Under the pieces are notes generated by a model that was not told the DNA's origin, did no database searches, and saw only the letters and a list, made by a program, of their open reading frames with translations. Made by a program: the position numbers and the translations under genes. A DNA stretch of 64,000 nt from Terriglobia bacterium (lineage in GTDB: Bacteria > Acidobacteriota > Terriglobia > Terriglobales > Acidobacteriaceae): NCBI GenBank assembly GCA_020072815.1, contig JAIQGE010000006.1, forward strand, positions 186,001-250,000, in the 5' to 3' direction. Of the stretch, positions 61,351-64,000 are shown in pieces (the stretch's first letter is position 1; each line of letters opens with the position of its first letter).

Positions 61351-62385
61351 CTAATCAAAATCATTGCGGTCAGGATTGTAGATAAAGCGCGCGCGCAATT
61401 TGAGGAAGTCGCCCTTGAAGTCGGCGGGAAGCGGGTTGAACGGGACGGCCGAGGTAATCGCGCCCCACGCGGCACGGTCCAGCGCCGCGTCGCCGGACGA
61501 ACTGATCAGCTTCAGACCCTGCACGCTGCCGTCTTTCATAATGGCGAACTCAATGATGAGCGAACCTTTCTTCATCATCGGCGGCAACGCTACTTCCGGA
61601 ATCAGCGGGTCCCAGTGGCTTTGCACGGTTACCTTTAAGCGCCGCAGGTAGGGGCCAAAGTCCACGCCCATGGTGTCACTGAGGATTTCCATCTCATCGC
61701 GCTTGTCAGCGCGGGGACGCTGGCCGGGACCGTAGTCGCCTCCGCCGTAGTCCACCGTGGAAGGCCCGTGGCCGTTGGCGACGGACTGGATGGCCTGCGT
61801 CACCGACGAGCCTGGCGACTTGATGGCAAAAGGCGTCGCCGGCTTGCGCTCCGGAATGGGCGCTTGCAGCCGGGCGTTCTCCACCGGAGCAGGTTGCGCC
61901 GGCACGGGAACGGCGGCGGGCTGCGGAGGAGCTTGCTGGGTGGCGTCCGCGGCGGGGGCAGGCGCGGGCGCCGGTTTGGGCGGACCCGGCCTGCGCTGGT
62001 CGAGCAGCTTTTTCAGAATCTCCCGGTCGGGCACCGGCGTGCGCGACTGCGCGATGCGGTTCTTATCGGAAATAATGTCGGTCTTGGGCGCTTTCACCTT
62101 GAGCTGGTCTTCCGGCAGAGTGATGAAGGTAGCGTTCTGCTTCTGCTGCATGGGAATGACCACCACCGAATCGCCAATCCACTTGGGCAGAAACAAGAGC
62201 AGCAGGATCACCACCACGTGGACCACGCCGGAGATCCAGGCGGCTTCGCGGCGGCGGTAAGAACCTACGTCATCCTGGTACAAGTCGGCGATCAGCAGAT
62301 GGAGTTCACCATCGCGCGCCGAAAAAGGCACCCGGACTTCGTCAATCTGTTCTTCGGTCAGGGGAATAGGACACCGCCAGCGCAA
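61351..62385 (-). CDS. tonB: TonB-family energy transducer
   Basis: A 344-residue inner-membrane protein spanning the periplasm. One membrane helix lies at about residues 49-66 (GVVHVVVILLLLFLP). A long Pro/Ala/Lys region follows (GPPKPAPAPAPAADATQ). The C-terminal TonB domain shows the pattern YLRRLKVTVQSHWDPLIPE, IIEFAIMKDGSVQGLKLISS, GDAALDRAAWGAI and PLPADFKGDFLKLRARF. About 45 cytoplasmic residues precede the helix, more than in E. coli TonB. It would energise receptors such as the one at 5402. No exbB/exbD is adjacent. Confidence 0.92.
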   Translation of the reverse strand: MRWRCPIPLTEEQIDEVRVPFSARDGELHLLIADLYQDDVGSYRRREAAWISGVVHVVVILLLLFLPKWIGDSVVVIPMQQKQNATFITLPEDQLKVKAPKTDIISDKNRIAQSRTPVPDREILKKLLDQRRPGPPKPAPAPAPAADATQQAPPQPAAVPVPAQPAPVENARLQAPIPERKPATPFAIKSPGSSVTQAIQSVANGHGPSTVDYGGGDYGPGQRPRADKRDEMEILSDTMGVDFGPYLRRLKVTVQSHWDPLIPEVALPPMMKKGSLIIEFAIMKDGSVQGLKLISSSGDAALDRAAWGAITSAVPFNPLPADFKGDFLKLRARFIYNPDRNDFD

Positions 62386-62543
62386 GCCTTGGTTGAAGGA
62401 CTTAAGACCATTCTCTCATTGAATGCAACGTATGAGATGAACTTGCGTTTATTCGGGACTTAAAAAGTCTACCGTATTCCATGGAAATGCCTGAATCACC
62501 AAGGGATAGGGCACTTCTGGCTTTACAAGTGTTTACAAACTGA

Positions 62544-63572
62544 TTACAAGGAGTGGATTCCCGCCCGGCGGCTGTGCTCCTGAATGTGGGCCAGGATGTC
62601 CAGGACCACGGCCAGCGCGCGACGGCCGTCTTCCAGCGACACCACCGGGGTGCTGCGGTTGCGCACCGCGTCCAGGAACGACTTGATCTCCGTCCGCAGC
62701 GGTTCTTCCTGCTGCACTGCGGGCTTGTTCACGGTAACGCCGGGAATGGGCACGCCGGACGATTCGCCAGACATGCCCATGAGTTGGTCGAGGGAGAATC
62801 TTTCTTCGTTGCTCACACGGAACTGCAGCACGTCCTGCCGGCCGTAATCCACGGAGACGTACTCGCGCGGCTGAAAAAAACGCAGCTTGCGGACGCGCTC
62901 CGTGCTGATGCGGCTGGCGGTGAAGTTGGCCACGCAGCCGTTTTCAAATTCCATGCGCACGTTGGCGATGTCCACTTTGCCGCTCACCACCGGCAAGCCC
63001 ACGGCGCGAATCTCGGTGACCGGCGATTTGACGAAGGAAAGCACCACGTCAATATCGTGGATCATCAGGTCCAGGACCACGTCCACGTCCAAGCTTCGCG
63101 GGGTGAAGACGCTGAGCCGGTGGACCTCAAAGAACATGGGCTTGGTCAGCAGCGGCACCGTGGCGCGCACCGCCGGATTGAATCGCTCCAGGTGCCCGAC
63201 TTGCGCCACGCGCCGGTTGGCCGCCGCCACGCGGAGCAACTCGTCGGCTTCTGCGAGAGTGGAGGCCAGGGGCTTTTCGATCAGGACGTCAATGCCTGCC
63301 TGCATCAGCGCCTTGGCCACGCTGAGATGATGGACCGTGGGCACGGCGACGGAGGCGGCGTCCACTTTGCCCGCCAACTCTTCGACCGCGGCAAACGCTT
63401 TGCAACCGAACTGCGCGGCCACGGATTCCGCGGTGGCGCGGTTGGAGTCCACAACGCCGACCAGCACGACCGGCTGGCCTTGCTGCTGGAGATCGTGATA
63501 CACGCGGGCGTGGTTGCGTCCAAACGAGCCCACACCAACGGCGGCTACACGGATTGCACTTTGGTTAGCCAA
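62544..63572 (-). CDS. Gfo/Idh/MocA-family oxidoreductase
   Basis: An NAD(P)-dependent sugar or cyclitol dehydrogenase-type protein. The Rossmann motif VAAVGVGSFGRNHARVYHDL, the catalytic-lysine motif LIEKPLASTLAEADEL, VGHLERFNPAVR, and LDVDVVLDLMIHDIDVVLSF are all present. Start choice: the frame extends to 63683, but its first part runs through the palindromic word repeat, so TTG 63572 (LANQSAIRVAAVG), with GAGAA nearby, is preferred. The protein is then 342 aa, a usual size. Members often act in lipopolysaccharide or glycan sugar synthesis; no partner genes are visible here. Confidence 0.9.
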   Translation of the reverse strand: MANQSAIRVAAVGVGSFGRNHARVYHDLQQQGQPVVLVGVVDSNRATAESVAAQFGCKAFAAVEELAGKVDAASVAVPTVHHLSVAKALMQAGIDVLIEKPLASTLAEADELLRVAAANRRVAQVGHLERFNPAVRATVPLLTKPMFFEVHRLSVFTPRSLDVDVVLDLMIHDIDVVLSFVKSPVTEIRAVGLPVVSGKVDIANVRMEFENGCVANFTASRISTERVRKLRFFQPREYVSVDYGRQDVLQFRVSNEERFSLDQLMGMSGESSGVPIPGVTVNKPAVQQEEPLRTEIKSFLDAVRNRSTPVVSLEDGRRALAVVLDILAHIQEHSRRAGIHSL

Positions 63573-63614
63573 GACGTTGATTTTCTCAGAGCCGGGGCCG
63601 GACGGTAAAGCTAT

Positions 63615-63842
63615 GATTGCTTGGATCGTTGTAATCGCCGACATCGCCGGAATCGCGCGTAATCGCCGTGATCGGAAAAGCAAATCTCAGCGTCGATCAA
63701 AGCCGATGACACGCATTTGAAAATGTCGAGCGGTACGACCAGAGCCGGTTTTTGTCCGCGCTGAATCTGCGCTTATCCGCGACAAGCCTTTGGTTACTCG
63801 ATTACGGCGATGTCGGCGATCACGCGCGATCACGGGGATTGC
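63615..63842. repeat. Intergenic inverted repeat with arms made of 9-bp tandem words
   Basis: The left arm (about 63615-63675) repeats AATCGCCGA-like words every 9 bases. The right arm (about 63798-63842) is its reverse complement (CGGCGATGTCGGCGATCA). The 120-base loop also holds a CCGCGCTGAATCTGCGC-type word pair. With this element, the 63573-63911 gap has no gene. Confidence 0.75.
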
Positions 63843-63911
63843 TGGGGCCGCCAATTATTTCAACCGGAGCTTTCGCAGTTGAGCAACCGAAAGCCTCGAA
63901 AGGAGAACAAG

Positions 63912-64000
63912 ATGGGCCGCGCGTTCGGATTCATCACATTGCTGGCGGTGCTGTGCGTGGGCGCCTGGTACTACATGCGCCAAAGCCAGACCACTCTCTT
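63912..64000 (+). CDS. Small secreted or membrane protein (3' partial)
   Basis: ATG 63912 follows AAAGGAGAACAAG, a strong ribosome site. The visible part, MGRAFGFITLLAVLCVGAWY and then YMRQSQTTL, is one hydrophobic segment of about 17 residues with a polar continuation. It runs off the right edge, so it cannot be classified. Confidence 0.6.
   Translation, partial: MGRAFGFITLLAVLCVGAWYYMRQSQTTL

Overview
The window is GC-rich, densely packed bacterial chromosome. It most resembles a soil Acidobacteriota (Terriglobia/Koribacter-like) genome. That is an inference from the large TonB-dependent receptor with an N-terminal carboxypeptidase-regulatory-like domain, the membrane-anchored OmpR-type winged-helix protein, the abundance of secreted TPR proteins, and a Gram-negative envelope (LolA-like protein, TonB, patatin/BamA fusion, RND pump). 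There is no rRNA, CRISPR array, insertion sequence or prophage. One intact tRNA gene, tRNA-Val(GAC), is present.

Layout. 1-5 kb: a TPR protein cut by the left edge with two degenerate Fis-like helices at its C-terminus, a 50-residue membrane protein, serS, and a LolA-like secreted protein. 5-9 kb: a TonB-dependent receptor behind a good sigma-54 promoter and ended by a strong terminator. 9-20.4 kb: iscS-like cysteine desulfurase, galT (catalytic His replaced by Cys), yraN, a class III aminotransferase, an EamA exporter, cysS, a secreted TPR protein, pgsA with a coupled partner, and a DoxX-like membrane protein. 20.4-21.5 kb: an SRPBCC gene whose stop codon opens a 15-bp tandem array, then tRNA-Val, a small GIY-YIG nuclease gene, and a tRNA 3' fragment fused to the end of that nuclease gene. 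21.5-29.9 kb: a phospholipase D/cardiolipin synthase, an amidohydrolase with the patatin/BamA protein, a TPR protein, and a methyltransferase.

30-45.7 kb is a stress and export block: arsR-adaptor-RND pump-DUF2892 on the plus strand; rubrerythrin-like, adaptor, ATPase and two MacB-type permeases on the minus strand; a DUF883-like protein; and UspA, P-type ATPase and AI-2E permease in one operon; then a decayed transketolase-like gene. 45.8-58.5 kb: aldo/keto reductase, DUF4230 protein, a metallo-beta-lactamase fold enzyme, a heme-c lipoprotein, tam, and the pair pyruvate:ferredoxin oxidoreductase (nifJ) with an FprA-type reductase, then a MscS channel. 58.5-64 kb: very small genes, miaA, a membrane winged-helix regulator, TonB, a Gfo/Idh/MocA oxidoreductase, and a small protein cut by the right edge.

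Three patterns run across many loci. First, five TGTGA-N6-TCAC(A/G) palindromes (29945, 40057, 45128, 45734, 56520) all lie in promoter regions and outline a CRP/FNR-family regulon covering nifJ, UspA-ATPase, rubrerythrin/DUF883, the transketolase remnant and possibly the RND pump. Second, several intergenic elements are built from 8-10-bp tandem words, most with a facing inverted copy; the words differ at each locus but the architecture is the same. Third, at least four genes carry tandem duplications that contain their own stop codon. With the GIY-YIG/tRNA unit, these are the best candidates for little-described biology here.
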